Source: Tomocerus qinae (taxonomy: Eukaryota > Arthropoda > Collembola > Entomobryomorpha > Tomoceridae). Taken from it: 64,000 nt of DNA. Every line of letters begins with the position of its first letter. Within the stretch, counting starts at the first letter, position 1. Where the stretch lies: positions 24,759,930 through 24,823,929 of the forward strand of contig CM034549.1 of assembly GCA_020055645.1 (NCBI GenBank). Direction: 5' to 3'. The notes under the pieces are model-generated. The model was not told the DNA's origin, made no database searches, and saw only the letters and a program-made list of their open reading frames with translations. Shown here piece by piece: positions 1 through 12,378 of the stretch. Both the position numbers and the translations under genes were made by a program.

Positions 1-430
1 TTCAGATAAGATTTCTTGAACTGCCACAGCTAGGACAAATAAATAAATTCTGAGTACAGCTAAATAATTTTATTACACTTTCCAGCAAACTTTATACAAA
101 ACAGTAACAACGATCTGAATACCACCAATACTATTTATGCTGGATTCACATAACATGAGATTTAAAACATAATTGAAATCTTGAACCTTAAAAAGGACCT
201 TTTGTAATGCTTGATTATAATTATATCAACTTACGCTGTATAGGAGAAAAATCATATCCCCGTTGATATCCTCCTGAGTAATCTTGAAAGCTGGTTGGAA
301 ATCCTGTTTGATAAAATGATCCAGCTTGAATATCTTGAAAATGTGTGAGTATAATCGTGATTAGAAAGGTAAAACACAAATTGTAGGTTTGAGCACAGGA
401 TGAAAAAATATAAGTACTACGTGTGTCCAT
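1..430 (-). CDS. Small secreted-type protein, 5' part only (runs off the left edge)
   Basis: Product not recognised. The frame opens at an ATG at 430-428. About 15 residues in comes a hydrophobic stretch (NLCFTFLITIILTHF), then QDIQAGS, which fits a signal peptide, and then a Gly/Tyr/Gln-rich segment containing GGYQRGYDFSPIQ. The frame ends at a strong donor (C|GTAAGT) at 235/234, leaving phase 1. A good acceptor with a T-rich tract (tttgtcctag) would resume at 29 and give PVAVQEILSE in frame to the window edge. A nearer acceptor at 50-51 would instead give a short tail and stop. The hydrophobic start, the lack of internal stops and the matched donor and acceptor phases support a real gene. 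No homology was recognised, and composition alone could mislead in AT-rich DNA. Confidence 0.42.
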
Positions 431-2258
431 AATGGAATTGTCAAAGATCTCAAGGGTTTAACTTTTGAAGACAATAATCTTAAAGTTTGTGTTGTAATTT
501 AATTGAAAGTTGCAAAAAAGTGTCTAGAGAGGACTAAATAGGAATGAAATGGAAGAGCAAGAGCATGGGTCTGTACTGAATCAGAGATGGGTTTGTATTG
601 AATTATATCGAAAGCAAAAGGCAAATTGAAACGGAAACAAGGAAATGTTGTTGATTATATAATCCCAAATGTTTACGGAACGAGCACGACCCTTCTGGTT
701 GTCAATTCTAAATATCATTCAATTCTGAGTATTCTCACGATTAGTGAAAAACGACTCTTACTGTCTTACTTACATCGTTACATCCACTTAACTTACATTC
801 ACCATTGCAGTTGGGTGCATATGGTGAATCCTCATTTGCATATGGTCAACAGTTGGATGTGTATCTAAAAACGTGTGTGTATTCATGTATAGTAGTGTGT
901 CATTCATTAACTAACAACTCAACATGCACGAGATCGTAAAATGATATAAAAGAAAGGTTTTCTCATTCCGTTCTCATGTACTTCAGGTGATAGTATATAC
1001 TTAGCTGACAATTGGAAGAAACAACAACAATGAACGAGAAAAGGGTAGGAATAATCATGAAAATCTATAATAACCACCACAGCATGCAGGGATTACGTAC
1101 TACATTTACAATAATAGCGATTGTAACGAACTTAACGAAGGAACAAAAGATATTCATCGACATTCTGCATAATATGTACATTTAAGCTAATGGCAAGGTA
1201 TGAATGAGCTACAAAAACAGGTTATTGTAAACAAACGTAAACATATGTATTATTATGTATGCATTTTTGTGAGCAAGAATAGGAAACAGAGATTATAAGA
1301 GAAACTTGTCTATATGCATTTTTGCGGATGTGCGTTTTATTGGTACTACCTACACACTTTCTTGCCCTGACGTTTCACTGTTGGTGCGATAAAACGTAAT
1401 GAATAACGCATAACCCATTAGCCCATCCATAATGGACAGTTAGGTCATGGGGATCACTCACTAATACAAGTTACTTATTCTCTTTTGACGCAGTAACGAG
1501 AATGCAGCTAATTTAAAATGGAAATTAATTTTATTGATGCCAAAATGAAAACATGCAGTACAGGGGTGGGTTGCCAAAAACTTTATTACACCAAACGTTA
1601 CTGGTTACAAACTCAATAATTAATGTTCATAATAAATTAATATTTTGGATTTCCTTACAATTCTCTCAAAAGTCACGCTAGCTCAAACGACTGCTACTTA
1701 CGTATTCTATGTAAAATATAATAAGGAACAACTTTAATAACGTTTCGCACTCTTCATAACTTGCTGACTTTAATTTAATCAACTGAGGTTAGCATATTGT
1801 AACATCTTGTTTGTTTAATATGCCTGGTAAATATAGGCAGCATAAGGAACATTGGTTTACAAATGTCATTACTGCTCAGTACAGTACAAGATAACAGTAC
1901 ATCAGTGCCATTTGCACGTAATTGACAAAAATCTTTGCAAAAGTATTTGCCGATAATACATATAAATACACATATAACTAAAAAAGCTTCCGCCTTCCGT
2001 ACAGACCTAATTTGACTTTATTTAGGTATCTGTCAGTTACTATAAAATTCTGTACGAAACTCTTTATTACATAGTCTAACTATTTAATTCACTTGTAGTT
2101 TTTAAACATCACAATCTTACTAAATATTATGTTAAAAGGAAATCTACAAAAAATAAATGCAATATTTTCGATTTTGTATTTTGAGATAACTTACAATAGA
2201 GGGATTTTGTGTATTAGTACGGGTAATTATATTATTGTAATTTTATTGTCTATGGAGG
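431..2258. other. Non-coding stretch
   Basis: AT-rich DNA with no open frame that looks coding on either strand. The short frames here (626-868 +, 2129-2341 +) have skewed, Ile/Tyr/His-rich composition and no paired splice sites. It presumably contains the promoter of the 1-430 gene and the 3' UTR of membrane-protein paralogue A. Confidence 0.5.
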
Positions 2259-4743
2259 TCAATACACATCTGCTTGTATTGACACAAAGTGAGGAGCTTG
2301 TCCAGTATGACGACATTGGAGACGTGGCGTCTGATAAATAGGATGAAACAATGTTCGCCGCAAATCTTCATATTCTTCGCTATTTTTTACCGAATGGTGT
2401 ACTCCATTTACTGCAAAATCACCAAAAATAATTAAATTTAATTTCTCTCCGATATTTATCTTAGTGAAAAATTCTGTAACGATGATATCTAATTCAGAAA
2501 GCACTATGAAACTTCCTTTGTCAATTTTTTTAACATTTTCATTTACTATACTGTCATTCAACGCTTAGAACATAATGTTATCAATTTGAAAGTATATTCT
2601 TTACAGGAAATGAAATGTGATATTACAAAAATTATTTGATAAGATATGACTGAAAACTCAATGCTAATTTGCAATTGCATATCTGTAATGTCTCACCTAG
2701 TACATCGCCATAACCTTTGCCGTAATTGTGTTGAATTGAAACCAAGACGGCAAGCAAACTCAGATGAACAGCTAATGAAAGTAAGCAGATGAAAAAGGTA
2801 CTCCATGTAAGGACATCATCGCTTGTTTTCCAAAACATCAAATTCTAAACAAGACATGTTTATCATAAGTAACCAAACGACTCAATTCCACTGCTATCTC
2901 TATAATTGTCAAGAAAATATCTTTATACCCTTATAAACAGTCCAATTATATACGCCGGTTGAGCCAAACTAATGGCAAAGAATATCCACGTAAGAAGCCG
3001 ACTTTCATTCCGTATCTATAAAATTGAAAAAGTGATAATGATAATCTTTCAATTTCGAATTATTAAATTACATTCACGATAATCATTAGTGCAAATAATT
3101 ACAGCTTTATATCCGATGACCATCCATGCTGTAAGAATTGCAGCTCCAAGACAAATTACAAGAATTTCGTGCACTAATATGGCGACGAAACCATTACGCA
3201 TAAATAAAAACAAGGCAAGTAGATTTGTTTCCAAGTCCAAAAAGAGGAGACTGAACATGAAGAATAAATTTCTGAAGATTTGAACTCGGCTTAAGTCTGT
3301 GCCAACAGTGACGAAGATGGCCTTCTCCATTGAATAGTATTGCCATCCTACCATCAGTCCAGTCAAAATATTCGTTGCACTTATCACAGTGGAGCTGATG
3401 AAACACGCCTGAAATTGAAAATAATATTACGATCTTATAATAGAACCTTAAAAATAAATTAAACGTACAACAATGGAAGTCCGTCTTACCAAAATTTGCA
3501 AATAATAAGTCCTTTCATCCTCGTCTGTTTCGTAAATGGGATTGGAGTATGCTAAAAAGTAGATCAAATCCAAGGCCCATGAAATTCCGATGGTAATAAC
3601 TTGCATAAATAGTTGAAACGGCTGTTCTTTGAAAAGTCCATGGAAAAGGAAAAAGGTGAGGAAAACTACAAAAGCACAATACAATTTATTATCTTGGTTA
3701 GACAAGTCACAATTGATAAGTATACCACAAATTCTATTTAAATTGTGAAAGGGGAATCACTACAATAATAGCAGTAAATGTTCTTACGTAATTTAATGAG
3801 ATGAATCGTAGATACAACATAATGGCTTGAGCTGGCTGAATAACATGACATCAAATAGACAGCGAAAGCAATGTGGGCAAAATTATTTAAGAGGGAAACA
3901 AAAAGATGACACCATTCTTTAGAACGCAAATCCCAACACGTTTTAGTTTCCTGAAAATTACAAAAATCTTTATTGTGATAGTGTTCCCAAAATTGGAAAG
4001 AACGACCAAAATATTTAAAAAATCTTCGATTAATTTTTAAATTATTCTTATTTTCTTTAACCTACCTTATTATCGATGATGGAAATCAAAGACACGGAAT
4101 CGACGACAGTATAAGATTCGCCACAATCAGAATCTGAATGACAATCTATTGCGTGGTCCATTTTTTGGGCGCACCACAAACTTGAGATACAGCAAAACTC
4201 TGCTTGTTCATCAGCGTAGGCAGTAGGGAGTAGGGATCTCGTTTTCGTTTTCACATCATCATCCAGATCAATATTCCCTAAAATTCTAATAATAATATTC
4301 AAACGATTAAATCCAACAATGTTGATTTGTAGTTCAAAAAAACAATCAAAGATAAGTATGCAAAATATGCGTGCTAAAATACGCTAACATTTATACCATA
4401 ATTTGCAGTGTAGTAAATGTACTCTATAATAACACACTTGTACACTGCATACTGCATAATAGTATAAATGCCCAATAATTAGGCACAAAGAATCACATAG
4501 CCAAATGTGAATATTATAAGGAGTTATGGCAGTGCTAAATAAGTATCACCATGTACATACAAATGCCCCAAAGGTGACTTTTAGATTTTTAAACAAGTTG
4601 AATATGTGAACAGAATACAGATGTCAAAGATAATCTCAAAAACGTTCGCTAAATGATGTTTACTTTACCTATATACGTGCCTTTCGGCAAGTTGCCTTCT
4701 GCATTAAAATGAACAGCCACTTCGAGATAAGTAGCTGATGATA
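2259..4743 (-). CDS. Multi-pass membrane protein, paralogue A (5' exon missing)
   Basis: Exons, 5' to 3': 4743-4669, 4277-4066, 3950-3788, 3665-3490, 3408-3103, 3015-2929, 2844-2697, 2410-2259. All introns are GT-AG and the frame stays open for about 438 residues to TGA at 2261-2259. About eight hydrophobic segments start at FVSLLNNFAHIAFAVYLMSC and run to VHLSLLAVLVSIQ. Landmarks shared with paralogue B are FHGLFKEQPF, GWQYY, the QPAY helix and HNYGKG. The exons of 306 and 87 nt have the same lengths as in B. The first exon listed (containing SSATYLEVAVHFNAEGN) has no ATG and starts in phase 1, so at least one upstream exon is unresolved. The acidic N-terminal region and the C-terminal tail (EEYEDL, then a Cys/His-containing end) should be cytosolic. 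I do not recognise the family with confidence; a sterol, ion or lipid role would be a guess. Confidence 0.8.
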
Positions 4744-6150
4744 CTGTAATTAAATATTGTCTAGACTTATAAACAACGCTTTTACAATGCATGTAAAAAT
4801 ACGATACCTACATAAGATATCTGTATAGTATTTATCTGGATACTAATAAAACTAATGTACGTATTTAGTATTTAACCTTCTCCTATCTTATGCAAAAGTA
4901 AAGTAAATTACCACTGTAATCAATGAACGATCATCACTGTCGTGTGTACTATCATGCAATCACACTGCTAATAAATCCCATTTTATATTATACTACGTAC
5001 TAAATATTATGTCAATTGCTAGAAGACAAACCGAGGCTTATAATTTGTTTATAAATCATTAGAATTTAATGTTATTTAAATAGGTTATACTAACATATAC
5101 CTATCTGTATATTCATAATTCAGCAATAAAACAGACTGTCATATAGAAAATTTTATTGATGATTAGTTTACAATTATATCATTGGGCTTCATATGGCATG
5201 TGTCAGCGTGTCTCAAAGGATAGTACATATAGTCAGAGATGAAGCTGCTAATAGTGCTAATAACTTTGTAAATAATGAATAGCCAAAATATCTTATTTCT
5301 CATGTAAGGACGTATTAGTATCCCAAATCCCAAGTCGATGTACAAATAAATTAAACTGATAAATACTATGTACCAAACTCTTAAGATACCTAAGAAGTAG
5401 TACAACACAGTGTACTATAGTAGTAGTATACTCTAATATGTATCAGCATCTCCATTCTTTAACTTACGCAAGTCTTCGGACTTGAGATATTTTTGCTTAC
5501 AAAATATAAATTAATACATTCAACATCTATAATGGAAATCTTTCTGTAAAGTATATCCCTAGTCTAGTAAGCTAAAATTATATAAACTTATGCTGCTTAG
5601 AGCTTATCAAGTATATCCATATCATAAAACTTATGAATGATGGTATTATTAAGAATTATTTGATCCCCTTTTCAGCTATCTCACAATAAGTCTCATATCA
5701 ATTTCTCATGGACGAAACTTAACACTCAAAGCACAAACACTATTGCGTTGCGCTACAACATTATTATTTACATGTTATAAAACAGTGATTACATAAAATA
5801 AAATTGTAATAAAAATCTAATCCTTAAAAGGGCCAACTAAATGTGACCTGTTACGTGTGGATTCGTGTTGAAATGCAGGTAAATAACTTACGTCGACGGT
5901 AACTTGTCTTCGTTTAAGGTGAATAGCAATAGTTAATTAAAAGTTGCTTCTTTAACCGGTAAAGGCAGATAGTTAGTATAAATATTTAACAGAGTGTGCC
6001 TAGCATTATCATATTTTATGTTAATGATAAAAAACTAACCAGGTTATACAGTTTAGGGGCTCGTTTGTAAGTTGGCGTAGATTCCCTCGCTCACTTACAC
6101 TTACACTGAAGTGACTTGGCTTGAGAACTCACTCAAAAGGAGAGTATGAC
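4744..6150 (-). other. Upstream region of paralogue A with unresolved candidate exons
   Basis: The missing 5' exon of paralogue A should lie here. Good minus-strand donors occur at about 5477 (ACTTGC|GTAAGTT) and 5893 (GTCGAC|GTAAGTT), either of which could end a 5' UTR or first coding exon. I could not join an ATG in the right phase to the exon at 4743. A frame at 5389-5163 is listed separately. Confidence 0.3.
5163..5389 (-). CDS. Possible terminal exon of a hydrophobic protein
   Basis: An acceptor (ctacttcttag|GT) at 5390/5389 opens about 75 codons to TAA at 5165-5163. Two hydrophobic segments are seen (WYIVFISLIYLYIDLGFGIL and IFWLFIIYKVIST), followed by a polar end with DYMYYPLRHADTC. 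An AATAAA lies only 6-11 nt past the stop. There is no ATG, and it does not align with paralogues A or B. It could be the last exon of another gene or chance open frame in AT-rich DNA. Confidence 0.18.
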
Positions 6151-9100
6151 TCACAGGCAACACATCCAATTGTGATATTCATTCACACAAACTTACACAG
6201 AATCACACTACCCATTCGAGCTAGAAATTGTTAAGTTCTCTCTGGCAAGGAAATGTCTTATCGCTAGAGTAGGGATTTTCTAAGAACAAATGATTTTATA
6301 CTGACGTGCTTAAGTGACCACATGCATGAGCTAATAGTAAAAAATAGTTCTAATATGCAGATACTATTTACATATATGATACGTAATATATTTTACTATT
6401 AGGAATGATAATTTTGTGCTTTCAGCTCAGCTGCACCCTAACAAGCAAAACAAATGCACTTTTTGAACTGCCCTGTAGTAACAAAAATGTATCGTTTTAT
6501 TTTGTAAATAATATTCAACAGTTGTGTATGCAACAATTATCTTGGTAATGCAAATGTGTACTACTACAGTTCATAGCTTAAACTTTTCTTGGAACTAGGG
6601 TGCACATTATACAGCATTTGAGGTGATAAAGGTCAGGGATTTTCTAATCCTAAAGCTTCTTCAGTGTTAAAAAGAATTCATTCAAATATAGAAACCATAT
6701 AAAATCGTCAGTTCGATATAGCTGATACATCCCAATATCAAATGCAGTCTCCTTCATAAAGACCCTTTGGCCGTTGTAATGTTTATAATAGTTGTTCCTT
6801 GTGCACAATAAAGTTCTTCTGAAAATACTTGTCTACAAAAAAGTATACCATTTCTACCACAGTAGCATTGGGCAATAAGGTACAAAGCGCACAAACAAAG
6901 CGATTACTAGTAGTAGGTATATACCGATTTATTTTAATAACACAGCATAAAGGACTCTTTGTATAACCATATAACCTATACTATACCACTATGATACTCT
7001 CAATGATATAATGCATCTTAGTATAACTTCAGCTGTATTTAGCTTTTAGTCTCAAATGTCTTTACAGTATAGAAATGAGATTCCGAAGTTAGTCACTGAA
7101 GCGCATCTTTCTGCTTGACACAAAAGTACACAAGTATCAAATACACCAGTAGACTAAAATTTCTTCCTCAGAGTCAGCAAGCATTATATTATATACGTTC
7201 TACTTTACTAGTTCTTTATACTCCTGATATCACAGCACAATTCTAAACACGCCACTCTCCATTGTTGTATGTATAAAAATATATAATAACATGATATTAG
7301 ATTTCGAGCACTTTTTTGTAATCTTTCCATTTCCACGGAAGGGTCTGTTTGTAAGAGTATCAGGTACTACTGATGTAAAGGAGCAACAGGTAGGAGAGGT
7401 AGAATAAAATATTTCAACTTGAATAAAATGTTATGAATCATTTCTAAAAATAATGCTGAATTAGTTAAATTGCAATCTATTTATCAGGGTAAGATGTACT
7501 GGGATAATGAGGCAGTTAAAGATGTTATATTGTATAAACACAAGCATGCGTGTGAGTGTCTTTGTGTGTGCAACAATAGATATACGATAGGTAGTTTTAT
7601 GGCTTACCAACGGATTCTGCAATTGCACTATGCAGCTATGCACTAAATACCATCGTATGAAGTTGAAGTAAATCCAAAGCGTCGATTACGAGTGTCGACC
7701 AGTCTACTTTATGAAGAGGTTCTTTAGAATGAGAATTAATCCTTATCTGTACTACACACATGGCCTGTTTTGACTCTACCAGTAGTAGTACAGATAAATA
7801 GTAAATATTTTCATGGGCTAGGCTGTGGATGAATGCGAAGATTTTTTCAACAGGAATTGTATTGTTGGGAATCGAGATGTGAATAAACTACCTATACGTA
7901 GACTGCCTACTGCACTCGACTAATGATAACACTGAACTCAGACGTAAAAGCACAGTGTTTAATATGAGGCTTAACTAAAGCCTAGTTCAGCTATGTATGG
8001 GATATTGTGTACCTCCTCAGCTCTGATGAGCTCATTTATGTATGATTGCATTGCGTTTGCACTACTCTAGTTGATAGATGTACACAAACTATGTATTGTA
8101 CTGTCCCTGTGTATATCAACAATTTTAACTTGTAGTAAACAATCTACTACGTAAAATGACATTCTTTATCTTTGTATAAATATACGGGCTGAAATAGGAA
8201 ACCGTGTGACTGTGTGACTGCGCTGTACAGAAATGAATCAACATGTCTTACTAAACAGTAGTGGCAACTGGCAACCGAAGGCGGTCTGTGCGCTAGCTAC
8301 AGAAGCCAAATAAACCCACTAATCTCATATAGACACTCGTTCAACGAACAAGAAAACTCAAGTGTACCCACCTTACCTGCATTCTCAAATACGTACTTAC
8401 ATTCTCCGTAATTGCATTTTAGCCTGTAATAAAAATGTTATCTGTCTAGGCATACATCCACAGTATGGACATACATCCTTTTCTTATGAACATCTTATAT
8501 TTTCTATTCTGTTCTTACAAGAGAACAGGAAAGACTTGAATGGCTTTGACTGTGTTGACATCATAATAATTCTATTTAAAGCTACAACTAATCAGAATGT
8601 TTATGGTTTCTTCGTAATTACCAAATACTAACAAACTTGAGTATTCGTGTGTGTACCTATATATTTTGTACTACAATGTTTTCAGTAAGATTCTAGTGAC
8701 AATGACCGCACATGATTACTATATCGATTTTGTACTGTGCATGTTGAGGAAAAAAAGCACGCCGCGTGCTTCATCGTTTATTCTACATCATGTACTAAGT
8801 AATATCATTTAATTGTAAAGGCTGGTTCAGTTTAATGGACTGTACTAGTATGTCATATCATGTAACTTCAATGTTTTAAATGGGTATACCCTTATTATAT
8901 GCAGATAATAAAAAGATGAGTCACATTTTAGAGCAGAAACACTTGCAATTGCTTATATATTAGACTACAAGCCAGTATACAGTATACATAATATCAACCG
9001 TGGTCGTTGATGTATAAATATGCATAAGCTAGGCTGAGCAATAAATAAATATGGTTGAACGAGTAATGGGTGTAGTTAAATAAGGTAAATTACCCTGTAC

Positions 9101-10476
9101 AATTCTGTAATGATGGTTTGACGTTTACTTGTTGTTGTGGCACATGCATATCCATATAATTCTGCAATTGCATGAAAATTCCAGATAGAGGACTACGTAA
9201 TACAGACAATCATGCAACTCGTGGGATACAATTTACATACACAAAAGCAAAAATGATGTAATGTAGTAAATAGACAGTTTAGCGGATGGTGTGTAATGAA
9301 ATAATAGTTGCGGCTGTGCTATGATGATCTAACTTCTTTTCTGTGAAAGCAAAATTGCAATTTAGATCTATGCATTATTCATAGAAACTTCTAATTTTAC
9401 TAATAGTAAATGCAATTTTATAAGTATACAGAGACTGTCATTATTCCATTGACATCATTGTATGAATACTTTAATACTTTTAATACCTTGACTTAGTTTT
9501 TAAGGTTTTCACATACAAAATCTTAACCTCCAGAATCATTTACTTAAACAAGCTTGTCATAATATCTGCATTATGGTTAAATTTTCCATAATCAATACAA
9601 TTTAGAATCATAATATTAATTTAGATGATGTTTACTCATGTACTATTTCTATACGAATGTAATTTATGAACCTATGATACAGATAGTAGAGAGTCATAAT
9701 CGTGTTATTTTATTGATGACAATCCTATTTTATTGACTTTCTATCTAAAGTACAGGACAGGAATTAATTAGTGTATATTTAGATGGTAACATCACACATC
9801 GCGCTATAAACTAATATATTATCACTATACAATCAACAGTTTATATATCATCATAGTAAAATACAACATTAAATATGTAATACAAGACAGCTCATCGGAG
9901 AACAATGCGGTGCATATGATTATGAATATGTATCTCACAATCACAAGAACTAAAGTTCATTCACAGAAGTCATATATAAACAGTAAGGGGCACTGAAAAG
10001 TTTAACAGCATAAAATTATTTATTTTGTATCACATAGAAAAGCAAGTAGTAACATTTATTATGAGATTATATAACTTTTATGATAACGATAATGTATGTA
10101 TTATGGACATGGACTGAACTACAAAACCAACTACTCTATTCTAATTTTGTGACTATACATATATTATGTTAGTATATAGGAAATGTATGGAAAGTTAAGT
10201 TGTACATTTTAATATGTATACTGCTTGATAGACAATATTTGGTACACACACTGCAATTGGAATCTGTACCAATTTAAAAATACATAATGCTTTACATATA
10301 CTCGCCCCTGAATTTGGCTCCAATAATTGACATGCATTTATCACAGCCTAGTTGCATTAAGTATCATTGGTTTAGTACTTCTTAAGCAACTAATAACATT
10401 AATAAGGTATACTGGAAGATATGAAATAGGTTACTACACGATAAAAATGTAGGAAGACGCATAAAGTCTTCTCCCT
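6151..10476. other. Intergenic, no gene seen
   Basis: About 4.3 kb between the two membrane-protein paralogues. It is AT-rich with many TAGTAC/GTAGTA-type words. No frame has both coding-like composition and splice sites; the longest (8362-8631 +) is not convincing. It should contain the 3' UTR of paralogue B. Confidence 0.5.
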
Positions 10477-12378
10477 CTAAGGACAGGTCACAATGGCTTG
10501 TGTAGTAACAGTAGAGTTATAATTTGGTCGCGACGACCCTGGAATTATCAAAGGCTCCATATCAGAATTGTTTCGCATCAGAGTACGCGAAGGACCTTGT
10601 GTCGGAGTTATTAAAGGTTCCATATCTTCGTCACTTAATAATATGTTTCGTGAAGATCCGGGCAATGGCGACCGAGGTGGAGTTACATCATCACCATAAA
10701 CTGCGATTGACAAAATTTTAAAACATGATACTTTAAAAAAAACTAAGTACAGAAAGATAATTGTTAAAATCATTACTTTTTGCTCGGAGTCCTTTTCCGT
10801 AATTATGTGCAATTGACGGAACTGTTGCAATAAGACTGAAATGAGCAATAATTAACACTGCTCCAGCCAAATATATGCTTTTCATTCGAATGGAATAGCT
10901 TCCACTAACTTGTTCCAGTCCCTTAAATGAAAATTTTAATATTAATACAATTAAAAGTAAATCCTACAGTTATCAAATAGTAAAATATTAATAGTAATAA
11001 AAAATACCGTAACAAAAAGGTACACGACATAAACCGGCTGCACAACACTCGTACAAGCAAATAGCCACGTCAGTCTTATATTTTCTTTTCTCATCTAAAT
11101 TAAAAATATTCAATCTCAGTGCTTTCACGAAAATAAGACTTTCACTTCATTATCATTTTAGAGAAAGCTAAGTGAAAGCCTTGTGACGTTAAATTAAATA
11201 AATATTGGTTCTATCGGCGTCCAAAGAGGAATCTGATTTATATGGTGAAAGCACTATGTTATACTTTGAGTAAAAACATTTGGGCCCAGTTTCAGTAGAA
11301 AGAAATTGATTGCGCTATAGATTTTTATTTGTAAATAGTTAGATAATTCTTACCGAGAAAAACCCTATCGCTAACCACAATCCCACAAACAAGGCGCCTG
11401 CAAGAACAATCACCATTTCTTCTTGACTCATCCCCGCCAAGCCATGTTGCAGTATAAGAATTATGCAGGATATGGCAGCTTGGGCATCAAAAACAAGTAA
11501 ACTGTATCCAAAGAATAGCATTCTACACATTTTTTGATACTTTATTTCTCCTCCAACAGTCTTGAAAACTAAGTTCCCGGATGACCAGTATTTCCAGCCT
11601 ACAACTGCAGCTAGAACTACATTTGGAATACTGAGCACAGTCGATATCAAAAACCGAATCTATAACGGTAAGATTAATCACGTAATTGATAAGCTTAATT
11701 TAAAAATTTGTAGTTTAATGCTTAAATAATTTTAGGCAACAAACATACCAATTTGAATTCATCAGGTTGCGTTTCTTCAACAGCATAGTTGATAGTAACC
11801 AAAATCCATATAAGAATGGTGGTAAGAATTAACATGAGAATTTCGAAAGGTTGCTCTTGAAAAATCCCGTGAAACAAATAGTAAGTAGCAAATACTGTAA
11901 ATCAAAAAATATATTTAAAACATAAATACTTCATTTGATATTAATTTGATTATTTCGCAGATACAGAAAGGTCAGCAGAAAAGAAAATTACTTATATTGG
12001 CCAAGACTAGAATGACAAAGATATATTGATCGGAGTTTGGAGGAACAGTCAAAAGTCGAAATACGGAAAGACCAAATCCAACCCCAATGCTAATTGCAGA
12101 TACCAGTATAAAACTCCATTCAATCACTGTGATATTACTGCATGTTCGCACCTGTGGTAAGCAACACAGCAGAAATTATAAATTACATATTCATAAATGT
12201 ATATATGGATGCAACGCATTTTAATTAGTACAGAAAGCAATAATTTGCCTACTCGTCCAATAAAACTTTGCTTGGAAGTTTCGATTCTGGTTGGAACTAG
12301 AATTTCCTCATCGCTGTCTTCATTACTAGCATTTGCGGCTTGTTGACTTTCAATAATGCTTATTAGTGAATTGCTCAT
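10477..12378 (-). CDS. Multi-pass membrane protein, paralogue B (complete)
   Basis: Exons: 12378-12253, 12151-11992, 11894-11749, 11659-11354, 11094-11008, 10921-10777, 10700-10477. All introns are GT-AG and the joined frame is 397 codons plus TAG. The start ATG (MSNSLISIIESQQ) follows an A-rich leader. An acidic N-terminus (NEDSDEEIL) is followed by about eight transmembrane segments, for example WSFILVSAISIGVGFGLSVF and MVIVLAGALFVGLWLAIGFF. The signature FHGIFQEQPFE lies between helices 2 and 3, and HNYGKGL follows helix 8. Exon lengths and phases mirror paralogue A (306, 87 and about 145 nt). The hydrophilic C-tail of about 75 residues carries two copies of DMEPLI, which match the [DE]xxxL[LI] acidic-dileucine sorting signal; an endosomal or lysosomal site is inferred from that. 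The family name is not known to me. Confidence 0.85.

Noticed and set aside
3666-3692. Earlier acceptor for exon 4 of paralogue A (after CTAACCAAG)
   Set aside because: In phase too, but the acceptor TTTTGTAG at 3667/3666 has a better pyrimidine tract and aligns exactly with paralogue B.
8362-8631. 89-codon plus-strand frame
   Set aside because: Composition follows AT-rich background; no splice or homology support.
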